Shown: piece after piece, positions 9,468-17,939 of the stretch
Layout of the letters: each line of letters starts with the position of its first letter
Numbering within the stretch: the first letter of the stretch is position 1
Assembly: GCA_018971945.1 (NCBI GenBank)
Contig: JAGWZH010000006.1
Span: forward strand, 1 to 62,990
DNA length: 62,990 nucleotides
Direction: 5' to 3'
Source: Alphaproteobacteria bacterium
GTDB lineage: Bacteria > Pseudomonadota > Alphaproteobacteria > Caulobacterales > Aquidulcibacteraceae
The notes under the pieces: generated by a model
What the model was told of the DNA's origin: nothing
Database searches by the model: none
Seen by the model: the letters and a program-made list of their open reading frames with translations, nothing else
Translations under genes and position numbers: made by a program

Positions 9468-11135
9468 ATGAGCGTCGCTGAATCGTCGCCGTCGCCGGAG
9501 GGGGGCGTTTCGCCGCAAACGCTGCGGCAGGTGATCATCGCCTCGAGCGCGGGGACCGTGTTTGAGTGGTATGACTTTTTTATCTTCGCGATCCTGACCT
9601 CGATCATCTCGGCGCATTTCTACGCCAACCTACCGGACGCGCAGGCCTTCATCTTCACGCTGCTGACATTTGCGGTGGGCTTCATTGTGCGGCCGCTTGG
9701 GGCTTTGTTCTTTGGCCGGATGGGGGACCAGAAGGGCCGGAAGGGCGCGTTTCTGGTCACCATAATGCTTATGGGGGCCGCGACCTTTGCAATCGGGTGT
9801 CTGCCGGATTACGAGCAGGTCGGGGTGATGGCGCCGATCCTTCTGGTGCTGTGCCGGGTGCTGCAGGGTTTGGCGCTCGGGGGCGAATACGGGGGCGCTG
9901 CGATCTATGTGGCGGAACACGCCCCGCCGGGGCGGCGCGGGTTTGCGACCAGCTGGATTCAGACATCCGCCGCGTTGGGACTGTTTGCGGCTTTGGGGGT
10001 GACGCTCCTGACCCGCACGCTGATGGGGGAAGAGGCCTTCCGGGATTGGGGGTGGCGCGTGCCGTTCTGGCTGTCCCTTGGGCTTCTGATCATCTCGATC
10101 TGGATCCGGTCGAAACTTGGGGAGAGCCCCGCGTTTCAGAAGCTGAAGGAGGAAGGCCGCGCATCGAAAGCGCCGCTGGGGGATACGTTCGGGCGCTGGC
10201 CTGTGGTGCGGCTGATGCTGTTGTCGCTGTTTGGGCTTATGATGGCGCAGGGCGTGGTTTGGTACACGGGAAATTTCTATTCCCAGTTCTTCCTGGAACG
10301 GCTTTTAAAGGTACCGCCGGTGTCGGTGAACATCCTGATGATCGGGGTGACCATCGTGTCGGCGGCGCTCTATGTGTTTTTCGGCTGGCTTTCTGACAAG
10401 GTGGGTCGGAAGCCCGTGATGCTGTTCGGCATGGTGGTTATGCTGCTGGCCTATTTCCCTGGCTTTCAGCTTCTGACCCGGGCCGCGAACCCCGCGCTCG
10501 CGGCGGCGCAAGCGACCGCGCCCGTCACTGTGACGGCTGATCCCACAGACTGCACGTTCCAACTCGATCTGACCGGCGGGGCCCATCAGTTCGCGTCGTC
10601 CTGCGACATCGCCAAGGGCGTTTTGTCGTCGGCGGGGGTGTCCTACACGACGCTTGAGGGGCCTGCCGGCGCGCCCGCGGTGATCGCCATCGGGGATGCG
10701 CAACTCACTGCGCCATCTGCGGAGGGGCAAGCGATGGGCGCGGTGCGGGCGGTCCGGACCGGTTTTGCGGATGAGGTGCGGGCTGGGCTGACGGCGGCGG
10801 GCTATCCCGCGGCGGCGGATCCAGCGGCAATGAATTGGACGCTGATCTTTGCGGTGCTCGTCACGTTTATTGTGGCGGCGACGGCGCTTTATGGCCCGCT
10901 TGCGGCGTGTCTGGTGGAGTTGTTCCCCGCGCAGGTGCGCTACACCGCCCTCTCCTTCCCCTATCACGTCGGAACGGGGTGGTTCGGCGGCCTTCAGCCG
11001 GCAATCAGTTTCGCGATCGTGGCGGCGACGGGAGACATCTATGCGGGGCTCTGGTTCCCCTTGATCGTGACCGGAATTGCGTTGGTTTTGGCGGCGGTCG
11101 CGCTGCCGGAAACACGCGACCGCCCCATCCACTAG
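9468..11135 (+). CDS. MFS transporter, metabolite:H+ symporter (ProP/ShiA) type
   Basis: A 555-residue inner-membrane permease with about twelve helices. The MHS signature is clear: SSAGTVFEWYDFFIF at the start, GRMGDQKGRKG after TM2, LQGLALGGEYGGA in TM4 and LVELFPAQVRYTALSFPYH near the end. The family carries osmolytes, dicarboxylates or aromatic acids with protons. An extra segment of roughly 110 residues, containing two cysteines, interrupts the protein between the ninth and tenth helices; I believe it is shared by an alphaproteobacterial subgroup. The substrate is unknown. It is transcribed divergently from the glycosyltransferase. Confidence 0.85.
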   Translation: MSVAESSPSPEGGVSPQTLRQVIIASSAGTVFEWYDFFIFAILTSIISAHFYANLPDAQAFIFTLLTFAVGFIVRPLGALFFGRMGDQKGRKGAFLVTIMLMGAATFAIGCLPDYEQVGVMAPILLVLCRVLQGLALGGEYGGAAIYVAEHAPPGRRGFATSWIQTSAALGLFAALGVTLLTRTLMGEEAFRDWGWRVPFWLSLGLLIISIWIRSKLGESPAFQKLKEEGRASKAPLGDTFGRWPVVRLMLLSLFGLMMAQGVVWYTGNFYSQFFLERLLKVPPVSVNILMIGVTIVSAALYVFFGWLSDKVGRKPVMLFGMVVMLLAYFPGFQLLTRAANPALAAAQATAPVTVTADPTDCTFQLDLTGGAHQFASSCDIAKGVLSSAGVSYTTLEGPAGAPAVIAIGDAQLTAPSAEGQAMGAVRAVRTGFADEVRAGLTAAGYPAAADPAAMNWTLIFAVLVTFIVAATALYGPLAACLVELFPAQVRYTALSFPYHVGTGWFGGLQPAISFAIVAATGDIYAGLWFPLIVTGIALVLAAVALPETRDRPIH

Positions 11136-11139
11136 CTGC

Positions 11140-12225
11140 TCAGCTTATGGAGCCGCGGCGGTCGGCGCCTTGGCGATCGAGCATCCAACCGGGGTACTCC
11201 TCGGGGAGCTTGGAGACCTCATCCAGGGCTGAAAGCTCTTCCGCTGTGAGCGTCACTTCGGTCGCGGCGATGTTGTCGGCAAGCTGTTCGGGCGTCTTCG
11301 CGCCGATGATGACGCTTGTGACGTGAGGCTGATGCAGCAGCCACGCTAGCGCGATCCGCGCCGGAGAACCGCCGCGGGCTTCGGCCATCGGGCGCATGAC
11401 GTCGATAATGTCGAAGCCTTTGTCCTTGTTGACGGGCGGGAAGTCGAAAATCGCGCGGCGGGCGTCGTTCGGGCCGCCTCCTTCGCGCTGGAACTTGCCG
11501 GAAAGGAATCCGCCTGCCAGCGGGCTCCAGGGGAGGATGGCGAGGTTCTGGTCCTTCGCCATCGGAACAATCTCGCGCTCCAGATCGCGGCCTGCGATGG
11601 AGTAGTACATCTGGCAGGAAACGAATTTGTGCAGGCCTTTGCGTTCGGAGACGCCAAGCGCCTTCATGATGGTCCAGGCGGCCATGTTGCAGAGGCCGAT
11701 GTATCGGACGCGCCCCGACCGGACGATATCGTCGAGGGCTTCCAGGGTTTCTTCGAGCGGGGTCAGCGGGTCTGCGCCATGGACCTGATAGAGATCGATG
11801 TGATCAAGGCCCAAGCGCGCGAGGCTTGCGTCCACCGCATCGAACAGGTGCTTGCGGGATAGGCCTGAGATGTTTTTCACGCCCATGCGGCGCTCGAGCT
11901 CGGCCTTTTGCGCGCCGGTCGCATCGGGCCCGAGCTGCGGGGTCACGCGGCCATGGGCCTTGGTGGCGATCACGATCTCGTCGCGGGGCAGACCGAGCTG
12001 ATCGATGGCGACGCCCAGCATCTCTTCTGAGAGGCCGTTGGAGTAAATGTTCGCCGTATCGAAGAAGTTCACGCCGCTGTCGACGGCGGACTTCATCAAT
12101 TCATTGACCTGATCCTGCGGCTGGGCGCCGACGACGCGCCAAAAGCCGTCGCCGCCAAAGGTCATCGTGCCCAGGCAGATTTCCGAGACGACAAGGCCCG
12201 TGGGGCCAAGAGTTTTGTAGCGCAT
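11140..12225 (-). CDS. Aldo/keto reductase
   Basis: An NADPH-dependent TIM-barrel oxidoreductase of 361 residues. The N-terminal MRYKTLGPTGLVVSEICLGTMTFGG and the FFDTANIYSNGLSEEMLG block carry the catalytic Asp and Tyr; IDLYQVHGADP contains the active-site His, and the C terminus has the NADP-binding IIGAKTPEQLADN block. Start ATG 12225 has AAGGAG six bases upstream. It ends 4 bp from the convergent MFS gene. The substrate (aldehyde or ketone) is unknown. Confidence 0.9.
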   Translation of the reverse strand: MRYKTLGPTGLVVSEICLGTMTFGGDGFWRVVGAQPQDQVNELMKSAVDSGVNFFDTANIYSNGLSEEMLGVAIDQLGLPRDEIVIATKAHGRVTPQLGPDATGAQKAELERRMGVKNISGLSRKHLFDAVDASLARLGLDHIDLYQVHGADPLTPLEETLEALDDIVRSGRVRYIGLCNMAAWTIMKALGVSERKGLHKFVSCQMYYSIAGRDLEREIVPMAKDQNLAILPWSPLAGGFLSGKFQREGGGPNDARRAIFDFPPVNKDKGFDIIDVMRPMAEARGGSPARIALAWLLHQPHVTSVIIGAKTPEQLADNIAATEVTLTAEELSALDEVSKLPEEYPGWMLDRQGADRRGSIS

Positions 12226-12270
12226 GGGGGCTCCTTGTGCGGGGGGAGCCGGACCATACCCACGTGTCGA

Positions 12271-13092
12271 TCAGGGCGCCATGGGGGACGGGCCAGGGGG
12301 CGGCGGGAACGCGCGGCCATCGGCCCCTTCGACCGGGGTGTTGGCCGTTGCGGCCGCGTACAGCGCGTCGCCGACGGGCGAGAACGCCACTGCACGGGCC
12401 ACACCAAGCCAACCCACCAAGACAATCAGCGCAATCCACCACACGGCATGGACTCGGCCCTGCGCCCGCCAATCCCTGATCATGGCGGCAGCGAGGAAGA
12501 TCAGCCCGGCCACAGCCGAGACTTCAAAGGCGAAGGGCGTCATCAGCGGGGACGGCAGGAGACGACCGAAGCCCGGGCCCAAGAGCAGGAAGAACGCGGC
12601 GACTTGCAGACGCACATGCCATTCGGTGTTTCGACGCAAAGCGACAGCGGCCGCAAAGAGCCCGGCCCAAGCCAGCACGCCCATCGAATTGACGAGCAGG
12701 AAGTGCTGCGGCTGGAAGAAGAACGGCGCTCTGCCCGTCCGCACGCTCTCCAGGGTGACAAGGGGCCCCATCACCACAAGCGCGGCCGCCCAGACCATCG
12801 CGATGCGGCCCAAAAGGCGGTGCCGAGCGAAGGAGCCGGATCCCGCTAGCCAGGCCTGGGTAACGACAAGAGCTGCCCAACCCATGAAGACAACAGCATG
12901 AGCGTGCACCACCGCGGGCGCTGAAAAACTTGAGCGGCCGGCCGCCAACTGCACAACAAAGCCGCTGACAAGCACTATGGCCATCACCGTCAACAGGTTG
13001 CGGTAGAAGCGGACATCACCGGACCGGGCTTTGGCGTCCGGCGGCAGGACCGACGCGCGGGCGTCGCTTGCGAGGGCAGGGTTGATGGACAT
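12271..13092 (-). CDS. Integral membrane protein of unknown function
   Basis: A 273-residue protein with six or seven predicted helices. Histidines at helix ends (VVHAHAVVF, ARHRLLGR, QPQHFLLVN) recall small haem-binding or cytochrome-b561-like membrane proteins, but I cannot assign a family. The C terminus is a proline-rich tail. GGGAGGAG stands about ten bases before the ATG. The gene lies 45 bp upstream of the aldo/keto reductase on the same strand and could be cotranscribed. Confidence 0.75.
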   Translation of the reverse strand: MSINPALASDARASVLPPDAKARSGDVRFYRNLLTVMAIVLVSGFVVQLAAGRSSFSAPAVVHAHAVVFMGWAALVVTQAWLAGSGSFARHRLLGRIAMVWAAALVVMGPLVTLESVRTGRAPFFFQPQHFLLVNSMGVLAWAGLFAAAVALRRNTEWHVRLQVAAFFLLLGPGFGRLLPSPLMTPFAFEVSAVAGLIFLAAAMIRDWRAQGRVHAVWWIALIVLVGWLGVARAVAFSPVGDALYAAATANTPVEGADGRAFPPPPGPSPMAP

Positions 13093-13231
13093 GGTTCTCT
13101 CGCTCCTCCCGGCGGGCTCGCGACGCCGCCTCAGCGCTCTTTGGCGCTGTGCTTGTGCGTAATGACCACAAACTCGTAAAGGTTAACGCTTGTCAACCCG
13201 ATACCGAGGCCGAAACTGGGGCGCCTGGGGC

Positions 13232-14116
13232 CTATGCGACGCCGTGGGTTTCGAACCAGGCCAGCATGCGGCGCCAGCCGTCACGCGCGGCTTCGGCGTC
13301 GAAGCTCGCGCGGTAATCGGCGTGGAAGCCGTGCTGGGTGTCGGGATAGACCACGATTTCTGAGCCGCTCGGGTTGCCCGAGAGCGCCAGCGATGAGCGC
13401 ATCACATCAACGCTTTCGAGCGGGATGCCGCCGTCGTTCTGGGCGTAAAGGCCCAAGACCGGCGCCTGGAGCTGCGGCGCCACGTCGATGGGGCCAAGGC
13501 TGGGGCCGGCATAGCCAAAGTCCCCTTCCCTTCTCGCGGTGAGGCGGCCGTACCAGGCGACGCCAGCGCGGATGCCGGGGATTTGCGCAGCGGCGAGCCA
13601 TACGATGGAGCCACCCCAGCAAAAGCCGGTCATCCCCAAGCGCTGACGAAACACATCGCGGCGACCGCGGAGAAACTGCACCGCGCCTTCGGTGTCGCCG
13701 ATGACTTGGGACTGCGGGGTCGCGCCGACGAGGGGGAGGATGTCTTGAATGGAAGCGAGGCTTGCGGGGTCGCCGGCGCGGTCGAAATAGTCGGGCGCGA
13801 CGGCGAAATAGCCCGCGTGCGCGAGGCGGCGGCAGACGTCTTTGATGTAGGCGTGGACGCCAAAGACCTCATTGACCACGATGACCGCCGGGAACGGTCC
13901 GGGCCCTTCGGGGCGCGCGGCGTAGAAGGGCAGCTCATAGTCGTCATGGCCGAAGAAGGTCGCCTCCTCGATCTCTAGGCCGCGGGCGTCGGTTTCGATG
14001 GCCTGAGCCTGGGCCTGGCCCGCGGCCAGGGCGTAGCCCGCGAAGAACATCCCCGCGCCCAAGGCTGCGCGGCGTGACGGGGGCTTCAGAACGTTCGGGC
14101 CTTCGAGGGTGGACAT
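13232..14116 (-). CDS. Dienelactone hydrolase family protein, Tat-exported
   Basis: An alpha/beta hydrolase of 294 residues. The Cys-Asp-His triad of the family is visible as C166 (GFCWGGS), D228 (QNDGGIP) and H262 (TQHGFH). The N terminus is a twin-arginine signal (PPSRRAALG followed by a hydrophobic stretch and AQAQA), so the product should be periplasmic. ATG 14116 was chosen because AAGGAG precedes it by seven bases and it directly starts the signal peptide; the open frame continues to 14194. The substrate is unknown; many relatives are general esterases. Confidence 0.88.
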   Translation of the reverse strand: MSTLEGPNVLKPPSRRAALGAGMFFAGYALAAGQAQAQAIETDARGLEIEEATFFGHDDYELPFYAARPEGPGPFPAVIVVNEVFGVHAYIKDVCRRLAHAGYFAVAPDYFDRAGDPASLASIQDILPLVGATPQSQVIGDTEGAVQFLRGRRDVFRQRLGMTGFCWGGSIVWLAAAQIPGIRAGVAWYGRLTARREGDFGYAGPSLGPIDVAPQLQAPVLGLYAQNDGGIPLESVDVMRSSLALSGNPSGSEIVVYPDTQHGFHADYRASFDAEAARDGWRRMLAWFETHGVA

Positions 14117-14199
14117 GGAGCGCTCCTTCGGGACGGCTTTTGAGCTACGCTTTGGGGGGCGGGTTGACCAGGGGCGCGGAGAGAGAAACAACACTGCTT

Positions 14200-14760
14200 A
14201 TGTCATCTCCGACCCGCGACCGCCTTCTCGGCCTGATCCGCACCCGTTCGTTCGCGACGGGAGATTTCACCCTCGCTTCGGGCAAAAAGAGCAGCCTCTA
14301 TTTCAATCTTAAGCCGACCATGATGCATCCGGACGGGGCTCATCTGTTAGGCCACGCTCTGCTCGACGCCATCGAGGGCGAGCCTGCGGCCTATATCGGC
14401 GGACTTGAGCTTGGGGCGGTGCCGCTTGTCACCACTATGGCGGCGGCGAGCGCACAGCGGGGCGTCCCCCTGCCCGGCTTTTTTGTGCGCAAGAAAGCAA
14501 AAGAGTACGGCGCGAAGCAGCTGATCGAGGGGCTCGGACCCGGCGAAAGCCTAGAGGGCAAGCGCGTGATCGCTGTGGAAGACACCTCCACCACGGGTGG
14601 ATCTTTGTTGCAGGCGATCGCCGCCGTGCGCGAAGCGGGCGGGATTGTCGAGGCTGCGGTCACCGTCATCGACCGGCAAGAAGGCGCGATGGAAGCCCTC
14701 GCCGCAGAGGACGTGCGGCTGCTTTCTGTGTTCACGGCCAAAGACGTCGCCAGCGGTTGA
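14200..14760 (+). CDS. pyrE: Orotate phosphoribosyltransferase
   Basis: Forms orotidine 5'-monophosphate from orotate and PRPP in de novo pyrimidine synthesis. The protein has the FTLASGKKSSLYFNLKP substrate region, the flexible-loop KKAKEYG block and the PRPP-binding VIAVEDTSTTGGS motif. ATG 14200 (186 residues) fits the family length; the open frame extends upstream to 14074 but those residues are unrelated. The gene is divergent from the dienelactone hydrolase, with 83 bp between starts. Confidence 0.95.
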   Translation: MSSPTRDRLLGLIRTRSFATGDFTLASGKKSSLYFNLKPTMMHPDGAHLLGHALLDAIEGEPAAYIGGLELGAVPLVTTMAAASAQRGVPLPGFFVRKKAKEYGAKQLIEGLGPGESLEGKRVIAVEDTSTTGGSLLQAIAAVREAGGIVEAAVTVIDRQEGAMEALAAEDVRLLSVFTAKDVASG

Positions 14761-14820
14761 CGGTCCAGCTTCCCTGAGGCCATTATCGAGAAACGATATT
14801 GGCTGCGGGGAGGCTCGGCC

Positions 14821-16059
14821 ATGATTCCGGAACAAGCGACACAGGCCTGGATCGCCACCATGGGGCCGGAGGCGATCGCGCGCTCAAACAGCTATTTCGA
14901 GGGCGGGTATTTTCTGATGCTGGCAGGATGGGCCGTGACGGTCGTGTCCTGCATCCTCTTGATCTGGCTGAAGCTTTTGCCGCGGGTGCGGGACGGGATC
15001 GAGGGGCGGATCAAAAACGGCTTCGTGCAGGGGGCGATCCTCGTCATTGTTGCGACGATCGCCCTGTCAATCCTCTCCTTTCCGCTCGATCTCTATGCGG
15101 GCTTTTACCGGGAGCACCAGTTCGGCCTGGCCACCCAAACCCTGCCCGCCTGGCTCTCTGAATTCGCCATCGGGTTCGGGATCAATCTGATCATCAGCGC
15201 GCTGTTTATTTCGGGCCTCTATCAGATCGTGAAGCGGGCGCCGAACACATGGTGGATCTGGGGCGCCGGCGTCACGGGCGCCTTCATGGCCTTAATGATC
15301 GCCATCGCGCCGGTGTTCATCGCGCCCTTGTTCAACACTTACACGCCGATGGAGCCCGGTCCGCTGCGGGACGATATCATCGCCATGGCTCAGGCCAACG
15401 GCGTGCCCGCGAACGATGTCTACGTGTTTGACGAGAGCCGGCAATCGAACCGGGTGACGGCAAACGTGTCCGGCCTGTTCGGAACGACACGGATCGCCCT
15501 CGCGGACAATCTTCTGGAGCGGGTGTCGCCGGAGGGCGTGCGCATGGTGATGGCGCACGAGATCGGCCACTATGTCTTGCGGCACGTGGTGTCGATCCTG
15601 GTTTTCACGCTCTTTGTGGTCGCCATCGTCTTCGCGCTCCTGGGGACGGCGATGACACGGCTGATCGGCGATGGGCGATGGGGCATCCGCTCCGTCGGCG
15701 ATCCGGCGGGCCTACCCCTGGTGATCGCAGTCGCCGCCACCCTTTTCACCCTGGCGACGCCGCTGTTCAACAACATCACCCGTTTCCACGAGCACCAGGC
15801 GGACATTTTCGGAATCAACGCCAGCAGGGAGCCGGCGGGGTTTGCGGAAACGGCGCTGCTCCTTTCAGAATACCGCAAAATGCAGCCAGGACCGCTCGAG
15901 AAGTGGCTGTTTTACACCCATCCGTCGGGCTATGACCGAATCCACATGGCGATGACATGGCAGGCCCACGAGATGGAAGCCGGCCGCTATCCGCAGGGGC
16001 CGCTCGGCCCGCCGGAGGGGTACCGGCCCGATTTCGTCGTGGTTGATGGCGGGGAATGA
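14821..16059 (+). CDS. M48 family integral-membrane metalloprotease (Ste24/CAAX protease type)
   Basis: A 412-residue protein with the Ste24 layout: N-terminal helices (about residues 30-50, 70-90, 115-135, 150-170), zinc site H246-E247-x-x-H250 (HEIGHYVLRH), two further helices, and the third ligand E324 in FHEHQADIFG. The C-terminal HPSGYDRIHMAM block matches the family. Bacterial relatives are thought to degrade misfolded membrane proteins; a prenyl substrate is not implied. GGGGAGG precedes the ATG by seven bases. It is coupled to the next gene by ATGA. Confidence 0.92.
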   Translation: MIPEQATQAWIATMGPEAIARSNSYFEGGYFLMLAGWAVTVVSCILLIWLKLLPRVRDGIEGRIKNGFVQGAILVIVATIALSILSFPLDLYAGFYREHQFGLATQTLPAWLSEFAIGFGINLIISALFISGLYQIVKRAPNTWWIWGAGVTGAFMALMIAIAPVFIAPLFNTYTPMEPGPLRDDIIAMAQANGVPANDVYVFDESRQSNRVTANVSGLFGTTRIALADNLLERVSPEGVRMVMAHEIGHYVLRHVVSILVFTLFVVAIVFALLGTAMTRLIGDGRWGIRSVGDPAGLPLVIAVAATLFTLATPLFNNITRFHEHQADIFGINASREPAGFAETALLLSEYRKMQPGPLEKWLFYTHPSGYDRIHMAMTWQAHEMEAGRYPQGPLGPPEGYRPDFVVVDGGE

Positions 16060-16544
16060 CAAAAGCGTCTTTTCCAGCTTCTGTTCTTGCGGTCGCCCTT
16101 GCGCTCACCGCGTGTGTGAGCATCAACGCCTCCGTCATTGAACGACCCGCCGTCGACGGGGTCGTGCTGCTCAATGAAGCGAACCCCGCCTTGGCCGCCC
16201 TGCCCCGGATCGAGGCGACGGCGACGGTGCACGGGCAGACGCATGTGTTCAATGGACCCGCCCTGATCGATGTGGCCGCCCTGGCGGCCAATATTCAGCA
16301 GCCGGTTCGGGGCTCTGATCTTGGCATTGTGGTCGTTGTGATCGCTCGGGACGGCTACGTGGCGGCCTTCGGGGTGGGGGAGCTTGACGCCGCCACCAGC
16401 GGCCGCACGATCCTTCTTGCGGACCAGGTGGACGGCAGGCCCCTGCCAGACTCGGACGGGCCTTGGCGGGTCGTCGTCGCCGGCGATACGCGGGGCGCGC
16501 GGATGGTACGGATGGTGGAGCGGATCGAGGTGATCCAGCCTTAG
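16056..16544 (+). CDS. Small lipoprotein with a molybdopterin-oxidoreductase-like fold fragment
   Basis: A 162-residue protein with a lipoprotein signal ending LALTAC at Cys20. The second half (DGYVAAFGVGELDA, ILLADQVDGRPL, GPWRVVVAGDTRGARMVRMVERIEV) resembles the end of the sulfite-oxidase-type Mo-cofactor domain. The only cysteine is the lipid-attachment residue, so the molybdenum-ligating cysteine is absent. Translation is coupled by ATGA to the Ste24-like protease. Function unknown; a binding rather than redox role is likely. Confidence 0.7.
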   Translation: MTKASFPASVLAVALALTACVSINASVIERPAVDGVVLLNEANPALAALPRIEATATVHGQTHVFNGPALIDVAALAANIQQPVRGSDLGIVVVVIARDGYVAAFGVGELDAATSGRTILLADQVDGRPLPDSDGPWRVVVAGDTRGARMVRMVERIEVIQP

Positions 16545-17161
16545 GGCTCGGTCACCCGACGCAAGGTCAGATTAATGCGGCCGCCTTGGGGGATCAGGCT
16601 TGAGGTGCCGTTCAAGATGCGGTCGACGCCGTGAAAGGCGCGACGCGAGGGGCCGGCGAGGATGCACACGTCGCCGGAGGATAGTCGCACCGACCGCGTG
16701 GGATCAGAGCGCAGTACGCCGCCGATGCGGAAGAGCGCGGTGTCGCCGAGGCTGATGGACAGGACGGGCGCGTCCCAGGCCTCTTCGTCGCTGTCGACGT
16801 GGAGCCCCATTTTGGCGTCGCCCTGGTAGAGATTGACGAGGCAGGCTTCAGGCTCTGCGTCGTAGTCGCAGACCTCCTGCCAGATTTCGAGAAGGCGGTC
16901 TGGGATGTCCGGCCAGGGCCGGCCGGTAAAGGGGTGGAACACCTCGTAGCGGTAGCCCTGCTCCTTGTCCGTCACCCAGCCGAAGGCGCCGAAATTGGTC
17001 ATGCGCACGCTCATGGGCGCGCCGGTTCTGGGCATGGTGGGCGTGTAGAAAGGGGCCTGCTTGGCTCGGGCGAAGACGTCGGACAAAAGATCCTGCTGCT
17101 CGCCCCGCGAAAGGAAGCCGGGGAGCACGCGGAAGCCGTCAAGAGCGGTCAGCGTCGCCAT
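16541..17161 (-). CDS. alkB: DNA/RNA demethylase AlkB (2-oxoglutarate/Fe(II) dioxygenase)
   Basis: Removes 1-methyladenine and 3-methylcytosine lesions by oxidative demethylation. The 206-residue protein has the iron triad H121-x-D123 (HVDSDE) and H177 (AFHGVDR) and the 2-oxoglutarate-binding arginines R195 and R201 (GGRINLTLRR). The NLYQGDAKMGLHVD block is diagnostic of bacterial AlkB. It overlaps the end of the preceding plus-strand lipoprotein by 4 bp in convergent orientation. Confidence 0.95.
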   Translation of the reverse strand: MATLTALDGFRVLPGFLSRGEQQDLLSDVFARAKQAPFYTPTMPRTGAPMSVRMTNFGAFGWVTDKEQGYRYEVFHPFTGRPWPDIPDRLLEIWQEVCDYDAEPEACLVNLYQGDAKMGLHVDSDEEAWDAPVLSISLGDTALFRIGGVLRSDPTRSVRLSSGDVCILAGPSRRAFHGVDRILNGTSSLIPQGGRINLTLRRVTEP

Positions 17162-17626
17162 CCTGCCGACCGTGGGGGCGAATCACAGAGGATGGCAAGG
17201 GGTGTCAAGGGGGTCGGTCGTCATCGATGGCGACACCTATCGGCCCATGACGGCGAGGCGAGGCTCCGCCCCGCCACGCGTCGCCTGTCTCTGTCTGGAG
17301 GGCTTTCATCGTCAAGGCCGCTCTCCGCGCCGAGGATCAGATTTTCGCCAAGGCTCAGAATCGCGCCTTTTTCATCGGGCCTATTTCATGGCGCCCGTTT
17401 CATGGGAGCCCGTTTCATGGGAGCCCGTTTCATGGGGGCCCGTTTCATGGGGGCCTGTTTTTGGGAGAGGCGTCCGCCGGCTCATCCTCGCTCGGGCTTT
17501 CCCGCCGACGCTTCAAGCCGTCTCACGCCGTTTGCGTTTGGCCAGGGCGCGGCGTTTTGACCCTGCGGGAAGGCGTTTTGTCGACCGCTCTCAGGTCCGT
17601 CGGCCACAGAACCGCGCGCCTCCCGC
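17162..17626. other. Intergenic region between alkB and the PII-like gene
   Basis: About 465 bp without a credible gene. The main structure is the 14/15-bp tandem array at 17373-17460. Both flanking genes are on the minus strand: sbtB-like ends here and alkB begins here, so promoters for alkB are expected near 17162-17250, but none could be defined confidently. Confidence 0.6.
17373..17460. repeat. Tandem array, about 6 x 14/15 bp
   Basis: Head-to-tail units of the form CATGGGAGCCCGTTT. Clear 15-bp copies start at 17401, 17416, 17431 and 17446; a 14-bp copy starts at 17387 and a more decayed one at 17373. Neighbouring copies share the same variant (two with GGGAGCCC, then two with GGGGGCC), as expected from stepwise duplication. 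Confidence 0.9.
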
Positions 17627-17935
17627 TCAAAACCGCTCCGGCCTGATCACTTGCACCTCAGACAGCACAATCACGCCGGGGTAACGTTTGAAAAGATCGG
17701 TGAAGGCGCGGCAGAGGCCGTCCACCTTGTCCGGCGGTGCAATGGCGACGACGAGGCGCATGTCGTGGACGTCCTTAAGCCCCGCATCGCTCCAGGCGCC
17801 GGAAAGGCCCTTGCCCTCGCGCCCGTCAAAGACCGCGTAGACTGAGACCGAGGCCTTATCGAGGAGCTCTTCCGCGCGCTTCAAAAGCGGGGCTTCGAGC
17901 CAGATCTCCATGCGGGTGCGGGGATGGGTCTGCAT
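17627..17935 (-). CDS. SbtB-like PII-family protein
   Basis: A 102-residue protein directly after the SbtA-like transporter. The sequence (EAPLLKRAEELLDKASVSVYAVFDGREGKG, then MRLVVAIAPPDKVDGLCRAFTDLF and a PGVIVLSEVQVIRPERF end) fits the ferredoxin-like fold of SbtB/PII-like proteins, which trimerise and gate bicarbonate uptake through adenine-nucleotide binding. ATG 17935 begins 5 bp after the sbtA stop; an internal ATG at 17911 is possible. Assignment rests on both the fold pattern and the gene order. Confidence 0.75.
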   Translation of the reverse strand: MQTHPRTRMEIWLEAPLLKRAEELLDKASVSVYAVFDGREGKGLSGAWSDAGLKDVHDMRLVVAIAPPDKVDGLCRAFTDLFKRYPGVIVLSEVQVIRPERF

Positions 17936-17939
17936 GGGG

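Noticed and set aside
17386-17460. Coding FMGAR peptide repeats on the plus strand
   Set aside because: The frame has no start context, no conserved flanks and no gene neighbour on that strand; DNA-level duplication explains it.
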